Of a stretch of DNA of 46,587 nucleotides, positions 6,658-16,001 are shown one piece after another (position 1 is the first letter of the stretch; each line of letters opens with the position of its first letter). Source of the DNA: an uncultured Treponema sp. (GTDB lineage: Bacteria; Spirochaetota; Spirochaetia; Treponematales; Treponemataceae); contig CALHVG010000053.1 of NCBI GenBank assembly GCA_938039145.1, positions 1 through 46,587 of the forward strand. The letters run 5' to 3'. A program made the translations under genes and the position numbers. The notes below the pieces were generated by a model. The model ran no database searches. It saw only the letters and a list, made by a program, of their open reading frames with translations, and was not told the DNA's origin.

Positions 6658-7677
6658 GGTTTTGACAAGAAAAGGGAGCAGCCTGCAAGCCACACAATGG
6701 CATTGAAGAAGAACAGGCGAATCAGGTTGATTGCCGGATGCGATTCTGATTTTCCGTCGCTTGAAAAATGGCACAAGGCGAACAGAAAAAGTCAGATATA
6801 TTCCGAATCTTCGCAGCTTTTTGCCTGCATTAAACCGGATATAGTTGTTGTTTCCGTGAATGAAAGTTCCCATCTTGAAGTCTCCCTTGAAGCGATAAGG
6901 GCAAAACCCAAACTCGTTATTCTGGAAAAGCCTGTCGCCTTGAATTCCGTGCAGGGAATGAAGATTCTCGAAGAGTCGGCTTTGTACGGAGTTCCCATCC
7001 TTGTGAACCACGAAAGGCGTTTTGCAAGGGACTACAGGTTTGCAAAAAAATGTATTGACGAAATAGGAACTCTTATGACTGTCAACGCAAGGCTTGATTC
7101 CGGACTCAGGGTCTATTCGCCTTCTTGTGAAGACAATGGAGAGTACAGCCTGCTTCACGACGGAACGCATCTTGTTGACATTGTGCAGTATCTTCTTGAA
7201 CCGTACGGATTTCAGAACTTTCATGAAAGCGGAACAGCCGATGGAACTAAAAAATCCTTTCAAAAGATTTTACGAGACATGAGGGTGACAAACATTGTCT
7301 ACGACGAAAAAGAAGATGGCGTTGTAAGAAATCTTTCCGTGAATTACGAAAGCGACTTATGCCCTGACGTGAACATAAGTATTTCAGGACGTTCAAGATT
7401 TTTCGGCTTTGAGGTGGACATCATAGGGACTGAAGGCAGGATAAGGATTGGTAACGGATTTTTTGAATTTTACCGGGCTGAAGAGTCAAAGCTTTATTCG
7501 GGATTCCGTTCATTGACCAAGGACGAAAAGGTTCGCCCTCCAGCAAAGACTTTGTATTTTTCAAACATGGTGCAGAATGCTGTTGATTTTCTGGACGGCA
7601 CTTCGCCTCTTTATTCGACCATAGAGACCGGGCTTTCGGCTCTGTCTCTATTGGAAGAAATAAAAGAGGCTCTCTGA
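6598..7677 (+). CDS. Gfo/Idh/MocA family oxidoreductase
   Basis: A 359-residue NAD(P)-dependent sugar or polyol dehydrogenase-like enzyme. The N-terminal Rossmann fold has AAIIGTGRIG at residues 7-16. The family EKP motif appears as VILEKPVALN at about 102-111, with the catalytic Lys. The C-terminal alpha/beta domain has LLHDGTHLVD, whose His fits the family active site. ATG 6598 is preceded by GGAAAGGGG. The family acts on many substrates; none can be named here, and inositol, hexosamine and glycan precursors are all possible. Its original neighbour was leuA directly upstream. It converges with guaB. Confidence 0.85.
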   Translation: MLKKIYTAAIIGTGRIGFTLGFDKKREQPASHTMALKKNRRIRLIAGCDSDFPSLEKWHKANRKSQIYSESSQLFACIKPDIVVVSVNESSHLEVSLEAIRAKPKLVILEKPVALNSVQGMKILEESALYGVPILVNHERRFARDYRFAKKCIDEIGTLMTVNARLDSGLRVYSPSCEDNGEYSLLHDGTHLVDIVQYLLEPYGFQNFHESGTADGTKKSFQKILRDMRVTNIVYDEKEDGVVRNLSVNYESDLCPDVNISISGRSRFFGFEVDIIGTEGRIRIGNGFFEFYRAEESKLYSGFRSLTKDEKVRPPAKTLYFSNMVQNAVDFLDGTSPLYSTIETGLSALSLLEEIKEAL

Positions 7678-7690
7678 AGTCTTCCGTTTG

Positions 7691-7775
7691 AATCCCAAAA
7701 TGCCGTCCATGGCATTTCGGGATTTTCAAGAACCTTCGGTTCTTTGGTTTTTCAGTTGCGTCCTGCAACTAATCT
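7691..7775. terminator. Hairpins between convergent genes
   Basis: Three small inverted repeats occur between the oxidoreductase and guaB: CCCAAAATGCC / GGCATTTCGGG, AAGAACC / GGTTCTT (7728-7744) followed by TGGTTTTT, and AGTTGC / GCAACT (7755-7770). The middle one is the best terminator candidate for the plus strand. Confidence 0.5.
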
Positions 7776-7779
7776 TTTC

Positions 7780-9288
7780 CTACTCCGCTCTGATACTTGC
7801 GTTTTTTACCACGACATCGTGTGCGCCGCCTTCCCTTATGCTTGCAGGGCTGACCAGCGTGATTTTTGCTTTTTCCTGAAGTTCCGGAATCGTAAGGACA
7901 CCGCAGTTGCACATCGTGTGGCTTATTTTGCTTGTTGTGAGAGTTACATTGTCGTGAAGGCTTCCGGCATACGGAACGTAGGAGTCAACCCCTTCCTCGA
8001 AGGCAAGTTTTTTTGTTCCGCCAAGGTCATAGCGTTGCCAGTTCCTTGCCCTGTTTGAGCCTTCGCCCCAATATTCCTTTACGTAGTTTCCGTTGACGAT
8101 AAGTTTGTTTGTAGGCGACTCGTCGAATCGGGCAAAATAGCGGCCAAGCATCACGAAATCCGCGCCCATTGCAAGAGCAAGGGTGATGTGGTAATCATGC
8201 ACGATTCCCCCGTCCGAGCAGACAGGAACGTATATGCCTGTCTTTTTAAAGTATTCGTCCCTTGCGCGGCTTACGTCCTTTGTTGCCGTTGCCTGACCTC
8301 GACCAATTCCTTTTTGTTCCCTTGTTATGCAGATAGAGCCGCCACCGATTCCGACTTTTACAAAATCTGCTCCGGCTTCGGCAAGAAAATTAAATCCTTC
8401 CGCATCAACTACATTTCCGGCGCCTACTTTTGTGCCGGGCCATTTTTCGTGTATGTCTTTTAGAGCCCTTGCCTGCCATTCCGTGAAACCTTCCGAAGAA
8501 TCCAAAGTCATGACATCAACGCCGGCTTCAAGCAGTTTGGGAACTCGTTCCATGTAGTCCCGTGTGTTTATGCCTGCGCCTACTATATAGCGTTTTTCTT
8601 TGTCCAGAAGTTCAAGAGGATGCTCCTCATGGCTTGCAGCATCTTTTCTGAATACCAGATACTGAAGATTTCCCTGAGCGTCCACGATGGGAAGCTGATT
8701 TATCTTGTTCTTCCATATCAGATCGTTGGCTTTTTCAAGACTTATTCCAAGTTCGGCTTTTACAAGGGTCTTCAGATCTGTCATGTAGTCCTTTACCTTT
8801 GCGCCGGACGGGCAATGCCCCAGCCTGAAATCCCGTTCCGTGATTATTCCGACAAGTTTTCCGTTCGCATTTCCGTCTTCCGTTACCGCCACGGTGGAAT
8901 GTCCCGTCGCCTCGACTTTTTCCACAAGTTCAACGAGCGTCTGGTCGGGGCGTATGTTTGTGTCTGACGTGACAAATCCCGCTTTGTATGCCTTGACCTT
9001 CGCTATCATCGCAGCCTGATTTTCTATTGTCTGAGAACCGTAGATGAAACTTATTCCGCCTTCTTTTGCGAGGGCGACCGCCAGCGTATCGTTCGAGACC
9101 GACTGCATCACCGCGGAGACCATCGGAATGTTCATGCTGAGCGGACATTCTTCTCCCGCCTTCTTGTTGTAGCGCACGATAGGTGTTTTCAGAGACACAT
9201 TGCTCGGAATGCAGTCAGGACCGGTGTAGCCGGGGACAAGAAGATATTCGTCGAATGTGTGTGACGGCTCTTCAAAATAATATGCCAT
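7780..9288 (-). CDS. guaB: IMP dehydrogenase GuaB
   Basis: It oxidises IMP to XMP, the rate-limiting step of guanine nucleotide synthesis. At 502 residues it has the standard TIM barrel with an inserted CBS pair (about 100-215). The catalytic loop reads GGGSICITR with Cys320. The mobile flap has NWQRYDLGG with Arg419-Tyr420, the IMPDH signature that separates it from GMP reductase. The stretch after the catalytic Cys (KGIGRGQATA) departs from the usual GVGVPQ form. ATG 9288 has AGGAGG 6 bases upstream; an upstream in-frame extension to 9357 has none. It is transcribed alone. Confidence 0.92.
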   Translation of the reverse strand: MAYYFEEPSHTFDEYLLVPGYTGPDCIPSNVSLKTPIVRYNKKAGEECPLSMNIPMVSAVMQSVSNDTLAVALAKEGGISFIYGSQTIENQAAMIAKVKAYKAGFVTSDTNIRPDQTLVELVEKVEATGHSTVAVTEDGNANGKLVGIITERDFRLGHCPSGAKVKDYMTDLKTLVKAELGISLEKANDLIWKNKINQLPIVDAQGNLQYLVFRKDAASHEEHPLELLDKEKRYIVGAGINTRDYMERVPKLLEAGVDVMTLDSSEGFTEWQARALKDIHEKWPGTKVGAGNVVDAEGFNFLAEAGADFVKVGIGGGSICITREQKGIGRGQATATKDVSRARDEYFKKTGIYVPVCSDGGIVHDYHITLALAMGADFVMLGRYFARFDESPTNKLIVNGNYVKEYWGEGSNRARNWQRYDLGGTKKLAFEEGVDSYVPYAGSLHDNVTLTTSKISHTMCNCGVLTIPELQEKAKITLVSPASIREGGAHDVVVKNASIRAE

Positions 9289-9544
9289 TGGATTCCTCCT
9301 AAGTTCGCTTTTTTTAGGAAAAGACGGACGGTCAAAAAATGTGGTAAGGCTTGCCACGCAAACCCAAGGAAATGCGCAGATTCTTACCGTTGCATTCCCT
9401 TAAAACCATGGATTTATTGAAGAGACATTATAAAGAAAATGGATTTAGGTTACAATGCCGGCTAAATTTTCTAACAGGGATTACGCATGAAGAATGTATA
9501 CACAGAAAATAGGCATAGTAAAAAATAAAAAAGGCGGAACGCAA

Positions 9545-9565
9545 GGTAGCGGCAATGCCGCTACC
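9545..9565. terminator. GGTAGCGGC hairpin downstream of the GlnQ gene
   Basis: A perfect 9-bp stem with loop AAT. A-rich sequence lies to the left (AAAATAAAAAA) and T-rich sequence to the right (GATTTTTTAT), but both lie some 12-20 bases from the stem. It may end the minus-strand transcript of the ATPase gene. The rest of 9360-9640 shows nothing else I can support. Confidence 0.5.
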
Positions 9566-9640
9566 GGGAGTGCAGCCGATTTTTTATGGTAACGGTTATT
9601 TTTTTTGAATATAGATTCTCATGTGTAAGCCCTAAATTCT

Positions 9641-10381
9641 CTAAAGGACTTTTTCAAGGAAGGCGATGGTTCTTTCCTGCTTAGGATTTTTCAATACCTC
9701 GTCGGGAGTTCCTTCTTCGACTATGCAGCCTGCGTCCATAAAAAGAATCCTGTCGGCGACTTCCCTTGCAAATCCCATTTCATGCGTTACAACGACCATT
9801 GTCATTCCGGCTTTTGCAAGTTTCTTCATAACATTCAGGACTTCGCCAACCATTTCCGGATCGAGCGCGGATGTCGGCTCGTCAAAAAGCATTATTGACG
9901 GATTCATTGCAAGGCTTCGGGCTATGGCGACACGCTGTTTTTGTCCGCCTGAAAGCTGCCTTGGGTATGCGGACGCTTTGTCCTCAAGCCCCACACGCTT
10001 CAGAAGTTCCATCGCAGTTTTTTCAGCCTCTTCTTTTGTCTGCTTTTTTAGCCGGACGGGGGCGAGCGTTATGTTTTTCATGACTGTCATTAGCGGAAAA
10101 AGATTGAAGTGCTGGAAGACCATACCTATGTTTTCCCGGATTTTGTTTATGTCGGCTTTTTTGTCTCCGATGTCCTCTCCGTTTACGATGACAGTTCCCT
10201 TGTCCGCTTCTTCAAGGCGGTTCAGACATCTAAGGAACGTTGATTTTCCGCTTCCCGACGGACCTATAACGCACACGACTTCTCCCTCGTGGATATCGCA
10301 GTTGATTCCCTTCAGTATGTGGAGAGAGCCGAAACTTTTTTCAAGTTTTTCAACGTGAATTTTTACATCGCCGTTTTTCAT
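9641..10381 (-). CDS. glnQ: Polar amino acid ABC transporter ATPase (GlnQ/HisP type)
   Basis: A 246-residue nucleotide-binding subunit that powers uptake of a polar amino acid at the inner membrane. Walker A is GPSGSGKST (40-48), the Q-loop is at Gln90, the signature is LSGGQKQR (143-150), Walker B is IMLFDEP (163-169), and the switch His is in VVTHEMGFA. MGFAREVADR is typical of the GlnQ/HisP group. ATG 10381 follows AAGGAA. No permease or binding protein gene lies next to it, so it must work with subunits encoded elsewhere. The substrate is not predictable. Confidence 0.88.
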   Translation of the reverse strand: MKNGDVKIHVEKLEKSFGSLHILKGINCDIHEGEVVCVIGPSGSGKSTFLRCLNRLEEADKGTVIVNGEDIGDKKADINKIRENIGMVFQHFNLFPLMTVMKNITLAPVRLKKQTKEEAEKTAMELLKRVGLEDKASAYPRQLSGGQKQRVAIARSLAMNPSIMLFDEPTSALDPEMVGEVLNVMKKLAKAGMTMVVVTHEMGFAREVADRILFMDAGCIVEEGTPDEVLKNPKQERTIAFLEKVL

Positions 10382-10429
10382 TCGTATTTCCTTAAAAATC
10401 GTTGTTCCGAAAGTCTAATGAAAATCGTC

Positions 10430-11278
10430 CTATATTTCAATTTTCTGAAAGCGGATTTTTCTTTCTTCGTCTATGTAGGCGATTTCCGTATAGCCCGCCC
10501 TGATTCCTGCGTCCAGCGCCCTTTCGAACGCAAAGTCGAGGTGCTCTTTTTGATGGGAATCGCTGCTCAGCGTAATCGGAACGCCGTGTTCGTGCAGAAT
10601 CGAAAGAAAATCGCTTGACGGATACACGCCGTCCATAGCGCCCCTTGAGATTGCGCCCGTGTTTATTTCCGCTATCGCTCCGTTTTTTGCCGCGATTTTT
10701 GCGGTTTCCCGAAGTTCGTTTATGTACCAGTCGCTTTTTTCGTCGAAGAACCGCAGAATTCCGTTACGCTTCCGGACAAGGTCGGGATGCCCCCAAATTG
10801 TAAAATCCCCTGCGGAAAGCATTTCTCTTTGCGCCTTAAAATATTCCTGCACGCATTTTTTCCCGTCGCCATTAAAGCATATGTCGATTCCTGCCTTCAC
10901 GTTCTCGGTCTTGTCGTCCACGGTGAAGTTTCCGTTTTCAGTTACAAGATAATGCACAGAACCTATCAAAAAATCGGGATTCAAAGAAGAATAGTCGTTT
11001 TTTAAAGACGGCTTTGTGATTTTCGGAATGTAGTCCGCTTCAAATCCGCAGAGAATTTTTATTTTGTCCCGATATTTTTCAGCCGTTTTTTTTACATCGG
11101 AAATGTATTTTTTTATTTCTCTGGGTGCGATGTGCCAGTCTGATGCGAAAGGCCATGCCGAATGGCTTGAAAATCCCAGAAAGTCAAAGCCTTTTTCAAT
11201 CGCTTCAATCGTGATTTCTTCGACACTTCCTTTTCCGTCGCAGTATTCGGTGTGCGTGTGGTAGTTGGTTTTCAGCAT
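10430..11278 (-). CDS. hisK: PHP-family histidinol-phosphatase
   Basis: A 282-residue metal-dependent phosphatase of the HisK/HisJ type, expected to hydrolyse histidinol phosphate in histidine synthesis. The PHP metal ligands are all present in order: HTHTEYCDG (7-15), FSSHS, GFEADY, IGSVHYL, WGHPDLVRK, EINTGA and SSDSH. It lies 48 bp upstream of the GlnQ-type ATPase and 24 bp downstream of the regulator gene on the same strand. No his genes are adjacent, so other phosphoesterase roles remain possible. Confidence 0.85.
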   Translation of the reverse strand: MLKTNYHTHTEYCDGKGSVEEITIEAIEKGFDFLGFSSHSAWPFASDWHIAPREIKKYISDVKKTAEKYRDKIKILCGFEADYIPKITKPSLKNDYSSLNPDFLIGSVHYLVTENGNFTVDDKTENVKAGIDICFNGDGKKCVQEYFKAQREMLSAGDFTIWGHPDLVRKRNGILRFFDEKSDWYINELRETAKIAAKNGAIAEINTGAISRGAMDGVYPSSDFLSILHEHGVPITLSSDSHQKEHLDFAFERALDAGIRAGYTEIAYIDEERKIRFQKIEI

Positions 11279-11302
11279 TGAAAATCTCCATCGCTTGGAA
11301 TT

Positions 11303-12565
11303 CTAGCGTTTTGTTTCCGCATTCAGGACTTCCACCGCTTTTTTTACTATTACGCTTGGTTCTTGCGGTTTTATAAGGTATTGCTTTGCTCCCATCTGCA
11401 AAGAGTGAATCACGATTTCCCTGTTCGGAACTTGCGCATAGACAAATATCAATGGTGCGGATGGAAGTTCCTTCAGCCGTTTTATGATTTCAAGACCCGA
11501 TGTTCCCGGAAGCAGGATGTCTATAATCACAAGCGAATAGTTTTCTTTTGTAACCTCTGAAATAAAAGTCGATGCGTCGGAATATGTGTCGCAGACTATG
11601 TTTAATTTGTTGAATTCGCTTTTTACAAGTTCGCAAATATGAGGGTCGTCGTTCAGCATGGAGATTTTTTTACCTTGGAGAACGCTTGTTTCCTCGGCTT
11701 TTGATTCCTGCGGCTGCGAATCAAGGGAAAAGCGCATTTCAAGGGAGGCGTTGTCCATTTGCGAAGGAGAAAGAATTCTTTCGGATATTATGTCGGAAAG
11801 ATGTGCGGACGATGTGGTTTCCACAAGCGAGTTCAGGACCTGGCTTATATCGGTGGACACTTTCATTCCGCTGTATTCAGGGTGTCCTGTTATAAGATCC
11901 CTTACAAAGCCGCTGACGGTAAGGATATACACGTTTTCAGGTTTTACTTTCGGGTTTTCTTTTACGTTGTCAAGCAGAAGTTCAAGGTTCAAGCCGTCTA
12001 CAAAGGTAAGGTCAAGGTTTGTTATCATCACGATTATCTTGGGAGCTTCAAGAGCAGTATTCTTTATGAGTTCCGACAGCCTGTACCTAAGAAGAAAAAG
12101 TTTTTCCCGATTTAGACCTTTCGATATTTCGATGAATATTATGTTCTCGTTCCTGTGGATTTCAAGGACGCACGGCGTTGTGTCCATCGAGAAAAAATGT
12201 TTAAGGAAATGCCCGACGGATTCAAAGAAGATGTCAAACTTGATTGGTTTTACGAAATATTTTTGGATTCCCAACTTTGCGTAAACCGCAATCATGTTTT
12301 TTTCGATTAAAGGCCCTGTGGCTATCATCGGAATCCGTGAGGCGTTGGGGTCGTTTTTAACTCTCTTCAAGAATTCCAGCATCGAATCCATTGGAGTTTC
12401 TTCCTGTATGTCAACGATTACAAGATCCGGAAAAACCGAGATTATCTTTGGAATCGAGTCGAGTTTTCCCTGAATGAAAGCGTTCTCGATTTTTTCAGAA
12501 GTGAACTTATCTTTCAGAAACTCTGCGAAAACCGGAGATGCGTCAATAACCAGTACATTCTTCAT
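11303..12565 (-). CDS. Two-receiver regulator with central STAS-like domain
   Basis: 420 residues in three parts. REC1 (about 1-120) has VLVIDAS, phospho-acceptor Asp51 in LVIVDIQEE, MIATG and the conserved Lys in YFVKPI. The middle (about 132-255: VLEIHRNENIIFIEISKGLN..., APKIIVMITNLDLTFVDGLNLELLL) looks like a STAS or anti-sigma-antagonist fold. REC2 (about 300-418) has MLNDDPHI, acceptor Asp in LVIIDILLPGTSG and Lys in YLIKPQ. There is no DNA-binding or enzymatic output domain, so it probably acts by protein contacts. No histidine kinase is adjacent. The STAS assignment is tentative. Confidence 0.7.
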   Translation of the reverse strand: MKNVLVIDASPVFAEFLKDKFTSEKIENAFIQGKLDSIPKIISVFPDLVIVDIQEETPMDSMLEFLKRVKNDPNASRIPMIATGPLIEKNMIAVYAKLGIQKYFVKPIKFDIFFESVGHFLKHFFSMDTTPCVLEIHRNENIIFIEISKGLNREKLFLLRYRLSELIKNTALEAPKIIVMITNLDLTFVDGLNLELLLDNVKENPKVKPENVYILTVSGFVRDLITGHPEYSGMKVSTDISQVLNSLVETTSSAHLSDIISERILSPSQMDNASLEMRFSLDSQPQESKAEETSVLQGKKISMLNDDPHICELVKSEFNKLNIVCDTYSDASTFISEVTKENYSLVIIDILLPGTSGLEIIKRLKELPSAPLIFVYAQVPNREIVIHSLQMGAKQYLIKPQEPSVIVKKAVEVLNAETKR

Positions 12566-12701
12566 GCCTGTATGATATACTACGGCGTGTTTTTTTTCTA
12601 TACTTTGCGCAAAGATAAGGCGCAGGCGTAAAAAAATGCGAACTTCCTTTGTTCGTCTATTTGTGCTAGATTGACCTGATTTTTATTTTTGGAGAAAACT
12701 G

Positions 12702-14141
12702 ATGAAGTTCAGAAAGCCTTTGCGGCTTGCGTATTTTTTTGCATTTGCGCTGCTTGTTTCGTTTTCGGCGACAGTCGTTTTTAGGGCGAAGGCGTTTTTT
12801 AGACCTCAGGAACTTAGCGAAGTCCAAAAAAAGGAGCAGGAAAAAAAACTGGAGGAATTTCTTCTTTTCGAATATCCGGAACACGGAAAAAATCTTATTC
12901 CTCTTCCGTACGGAACTGACCAAGTGAATCTTGACGTGTGGGCGGATTCTGCAATCTGCGTGGATGTCGCAAACGGAAACATACTCTACGAAAAAAACGC
13001 CGATGAACCTGTTCCGCCTGCTTCTATGACAAAACTTTTTGCGATGTACGTTGTCCTTAATGAAGTCAGAAACGGAAATATTTCTCTTAGCGACATTGTT
13101 CCGCTTCCGCCTGAATGTTGGGCGTGCAATATGCCGCCTCATTCTTCGCTTATGTTTCTTGGAAAAAATCAGATTGTTACCGTAAGGGAACTTTTGACTG
13201 GGCTTTCCGTGTGTTCGGGGAACGATGCAGCGTATGCGTTGGCGTTTTTTACTTTCGGCGGAATGGAAGAATTTGTAAGACGCATGAACGATGTCGCTCT
13301 TTCAATGGGGCTTAGTAACACAAGGTTCGTGGAAAGTTCCGGCTACAGTGAACGAAACAGAACGACCGCCCGGGATATGGCTTCGTTTTCCCGAGCGTAC
13401 ATTCGCTCATTTCCTGAAGCGATGGAATTTCACTCTGCGCTGAGTTTTTCTTATCCCAAACTGAAAAACCTTTCGCCGGAGGACAGGGCAAAAGAAAGAA
13501 GCCAGGATTTTTCGAAAGGTCTTCCGGAAAATATAACGATGGAAATCACGCAGAACAACACGAATCCTTTGCTTGCTCTTCTGAAAGGTTGCGACGGGTT
13601 AAAAACAGGCTACATAGACGAAAGCGGCTATAATCTTTCGCTTACTTGCAAAAGAGACGGCATAAGGTTTCTTTCTGTTACGATGAGAGGTCCGGGCAAA
13701 AACCAAAGCGAGGGGCAGGCAGGAAGAGTTCACGACGGAAAAGAAATTATGGAATGGGCGTTCAGGACTTTCAGGGAATACAGGAATCCCCTTGTGCTTC
13801 GTCCGTATTCAATTCCCGTGTTTTATTCGGAACGCTCAAGGCTGGAGCTTGTTCCTGCATGGAAAAGCGAATCTCTTTTAGTCCCTTCGGTTCTTGCTAA
13901 AAATCCTGAAAAAGCGGAGAATGAGGTCGCGGTCAAGGTGGATTTTCCGGATTTCATAAATGACGGCTACATTCCTATGGGAAAAATCTACGGAAAAATC
14001 GAATATTCCGTATCGGGGACTGTTCTTGAGACGATTCCGTTGGTTTCGGCAAGGGAACTTAAAAAGGTGAATTTCTGGCTACGGAGCGCTGACTTCGCGG
14101 TCCAGATAATTTATAGAATCAAATGCAGGGTAAGAGCATGA
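12702..14141 (+). CDS. dacA: D-alanyl-D-alanine carboxypeptidase (PBP5/6 type)
   Basis: It trims the terminal D-Ala from peptidoglycan stem peptides in the periplasm. A 479-residue protein with an N-terminal membrane or signal segment (9-27), then the penicillin-binding domain: SMTK (Ser108, Lys111), SGN (172-174) and KTG (301-303). This is the full catalytic set of serine D,D-peptidases. The C-terminal third fits the beta domain of PBP5; the end (FAVQIIYRIKCRVRA) could be an amphipathic anchor. ATG 12702 has GGAG 7 bases upstream. Its stop overlaps the next gene by ATGA. Confidence 0.9.
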   Translation: MKFRKPLRLAYFFAFALLVSFSATVVFRAKAFFRPQELSEVQKKEQEKKLEEFLLFEYPEHGKNLIPLPYGTDQVNLDVWADSAICVDVANGNILYEKNADEPVPPASMTKLFAMYVVLNEVRNGNISLSDIVPLPPECWACNMPPHSSLMFLGKNQIVTVRELLTGLSVCSGNDAAYALAFFTFGGMEEFVRRMNDVALSMGLSNTRFVESSGYSERNRTTARDMASFSRAYIRSFPEAMEFHSALSFSYPKLKNLSPEDRAKERSQDFSKGLPENITMEITQNNTNPLLALLKGCDGLKTGYIDESGYNLSLTCKRDGIRFLSVTMRGPGKNQSEGQAGRVHDGKEIMEWAFRTFREYRNPLVLRPYSIPVFYSERSRLELVPAWKSESLLVPSVLAKNPEKAENEVAVKVDFPDFINDGYIPMGKIYGKIEYSVSGTVLETIPLVSARELKKVNFWLRSADFAVQIIYRIKCRVRA

Positions 14142-14410
14142 AAAGAATTTATGTAGGTAATCTGAGTTTTGGCACGGAAGAGGAAGGACTCAAAGGAGCT
14201 TTCCAAAAATTCGGAGAAGTCGGTTCCGTTTCCATCATTGTGGACAGGGACACGGGAAGGTCAAAGGGATTTGCGTTTGTCGAAATGCCTGACGACGAAA
14301 ATGCGATGGAAGCCATCAAAAATCTTAACGGAAGCGTTCTTGACGGAAGAAAGATTCGGGTGGACATAGCCGAAGAAAGGCGACCTAATCCGAATTCATC
14401 ACGACGTTAG
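14138..14410 (+). CDS. RRM-domain RNA-binding protein
   Basis: A 90-residue single RNA-recognition motif. RNP2 is IYVGNL (residues 4-9) and RNP1 is KGFAFVEM, both with the aromatic residues that stack on RNA. A short basic tail (ERRPNPNSSRR) follows. Small RRM proteins of this type occur in spirochetes and cyanobacteria; the RNA target is unknown. ATG 14138 overlaps the carboxypeptidase stop and AGGG lies upstream, suggesting coupled translation. The last 26 bp overlap, tail to tail, the 3' end of the minus-strand binding-protein gene. Confidence 0.9.
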   Translation: MKRIYVGNLSFGTEEEGLKGAFQKFGEVGSVSIIVDRDTGRSKGFAFVEMPDDENAMEAIKNLNGSVLDGRKIRVDIAEERRPNPNSSRR

Positions 14411-16001
14411 GAAGACGCGGCTTAGTTTCTTTTTTGAAAAGATATTTTAGCGGATGAATGTCAAAGGCGTTTGTAGCCCAGCCGCCCACGACATTCAGAT
14501 CGATTACATTGAAACTCACAGGATGCTGCACGGGAATTATTTCCGCATCGTCAAGCAGAATTTGTTCCGCTTTTGCAAGAAGGATTTCACGTTTTCCGTC
14601 GGGCTGGCTTTTTGCTTCTTCTATCAGTTTTTCGAATTCCTGATTTTCCCATCCGGTTACGTTCATCGTTGAATCTTTTTTGAAAAGTTCAAGGAAGGCA
14701 AGCGGGTCTGCAAAATCTCCAATCCACGTGTATGAAAAAAGATCCGAATCAAGTTTTTCCATGCTTCCCAAGTATTCATTGAACGGAACTTTAATCGATT
14801 CAAGTTCTACGCCCAGCGGTTTCCACGCCTCTTTAAGAATGTCTTTCTGCCTTGAAAGATGTTCGTTTTCGGTAATGGCGTACGTTATGTAAAGGGTTTC
14901 GTCTTCGCTTATGCCGTTTTTTGCCCTTGCTTCTTTCATCAATGAAAGAGCCTCTTTTGCGTCCGTGTAAACATACCCCTGAACTTCAGGATAGCCTGCA
15001 AGAGGGTAGACGAGCGTCTGCGCTTTTACGAAAGTGTCTTCCCTAAGTTTATCCCACGGAACAGCCTCAAGAAGCGCCTCCCTAAATTTCTTGTCGCTCC
15101 AAATGCTTTTTTTTCCGTCCGCAGCTGTCCTGTTTTTGAAGAATATATATTCCGTCGCAAATTCCGCGCTAAGATGGGTGCTGTCCTTTGAGATTATTTT
15201 TTTTACGTCTATGCCGCTTTCCACCCAGTCGGCAAGTCCCGTGTTGAAAAGGTATGCGTTTTCGTCTTGGTCGGACGATACGATGAATGTTATTCTTTCA
15301 AGCGGAGTTTTTGCCCTGTCCCAGTAGTTTTCGTTTTTTTTAAGAGAAATCATGTTTTTGCTTGCGCTGTCGATTTGGAACGGACCTGAATAGACTCCTT
15401 CTTTTTTAGGAAGAACAGAAAACGCCGGCATGCAAAGAAGTTTCGGAAGATGGCTTGCAGGATTTTTTAGGTGCAATGAAAGAGTGTGTTCATCAATCGG
15501 AAATATGCCTACTTTTTCATCGTCGGTTTTTCCGTTCCTGAAATCTTCCGCCCCTTCAACGATGTCAAAAAAGGATGCGAACGTGGCATTCGGATTTTTT
15601 AGAAGCCTGAGCCACGAAGATTTTATCTCATCCGCCGTGATTGGACTTCCGTCGCTGAAAAATGCGTCGTCCCTAAGAATGAAAGTCCACCTTCGTTTGT
15701 CCCGTGAAATTCTGTATTCCTTTACAATCGCCGGAATTGGAGAAAGTGTTACAGGATCGTATGAAAATAGCCCTTCGTAAAGTCCGGTGAGTATCTGCGC
15801 CTCCAGGCTGTACGAGGAAGTATGCGGATTAAGGTCGAAATCGTGTTCAGAGACGACTATCGTAAGGTTCTGCTGAAGACGTGGGTCGATTTCGCCTGAA
15901 TTTTGCGTTTTTTTTTGTGCATACACATTCGAAAATGACGCAAGAATGAGCGAAAACGAAACCAGCAGCGTTTTTGCCGTCTTTAAGGCGTTTTTATTCA
16001 T
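14385..16001 (-). CDS. Family 5 extracellular solute-binding protein (OppA/DppA type)
   Basis: A 538-residue periplasmic peptide-binding protein. The signal peptide MNKNALKTAKTLLVSFSLIL...VYA is cleavable and has no lipobox Cys. The mature part has the family start (VVSEHDFDLNPHTSSYSLEAQILTGLYEGL, split across about 55-85), RWTFILRDDAFFSDGSPITA and a C-terminal WENQEFEKLIEEA...PVQHP. Start ATG 16001 lies inside the end of the upstream gene (8-bp overlap), so translation is coupled. No Opp/Dpp permease or ATPase gene is adjacent. It may capture peptides for a transporter encoded elsewhere or act as a sensor. Confidence 0.88.
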   Translation of the reverse strand: MNKNALKTAKTLLVSFSLILASFSNVYAQKKTQNSGEIDPRLQQNLTIVVSEHDFDLNPHTSSYSLEAQILTGLYEGLFSYDPVTLSPIPAIVKEYRISRDKRRWTFILRDDAFFSDGSPITADEIKSSWLRLLKNPNATFASFFDIVEGAEDFRNGKTDDEKVGIFPIDEHTLSLHLKNPASHLPKLLCMPAFSVLPKKEGVYSGPFQIDSASKNMISLKKNENYWDRAKTPLERITFIVSSDQDENAYLFNTGLADWVESGIDVKKIISKDSTHLSAEFATEYIFFKNRTAADGKKSIWSDKKFREALLEAVPWDKLREDTFVKAQTLVYPLAGYPEVQGYVYTDAKEALSLMKEARAKNGISEDETLYITYAITENEHLSRQKDILKEAWKPLGVELESIKVPFNEYLGSMEKLDSDLFSYTWIGDFADPLAFLELFKKDSTMNVTGWENQEFEKLIEEAKSQPDGKREILLAKAEQILLDDAEIIPVQHPVSFNVIDLNVVGGWATNAFDIHPLKYLFKKETKPRLPNVVMNSD

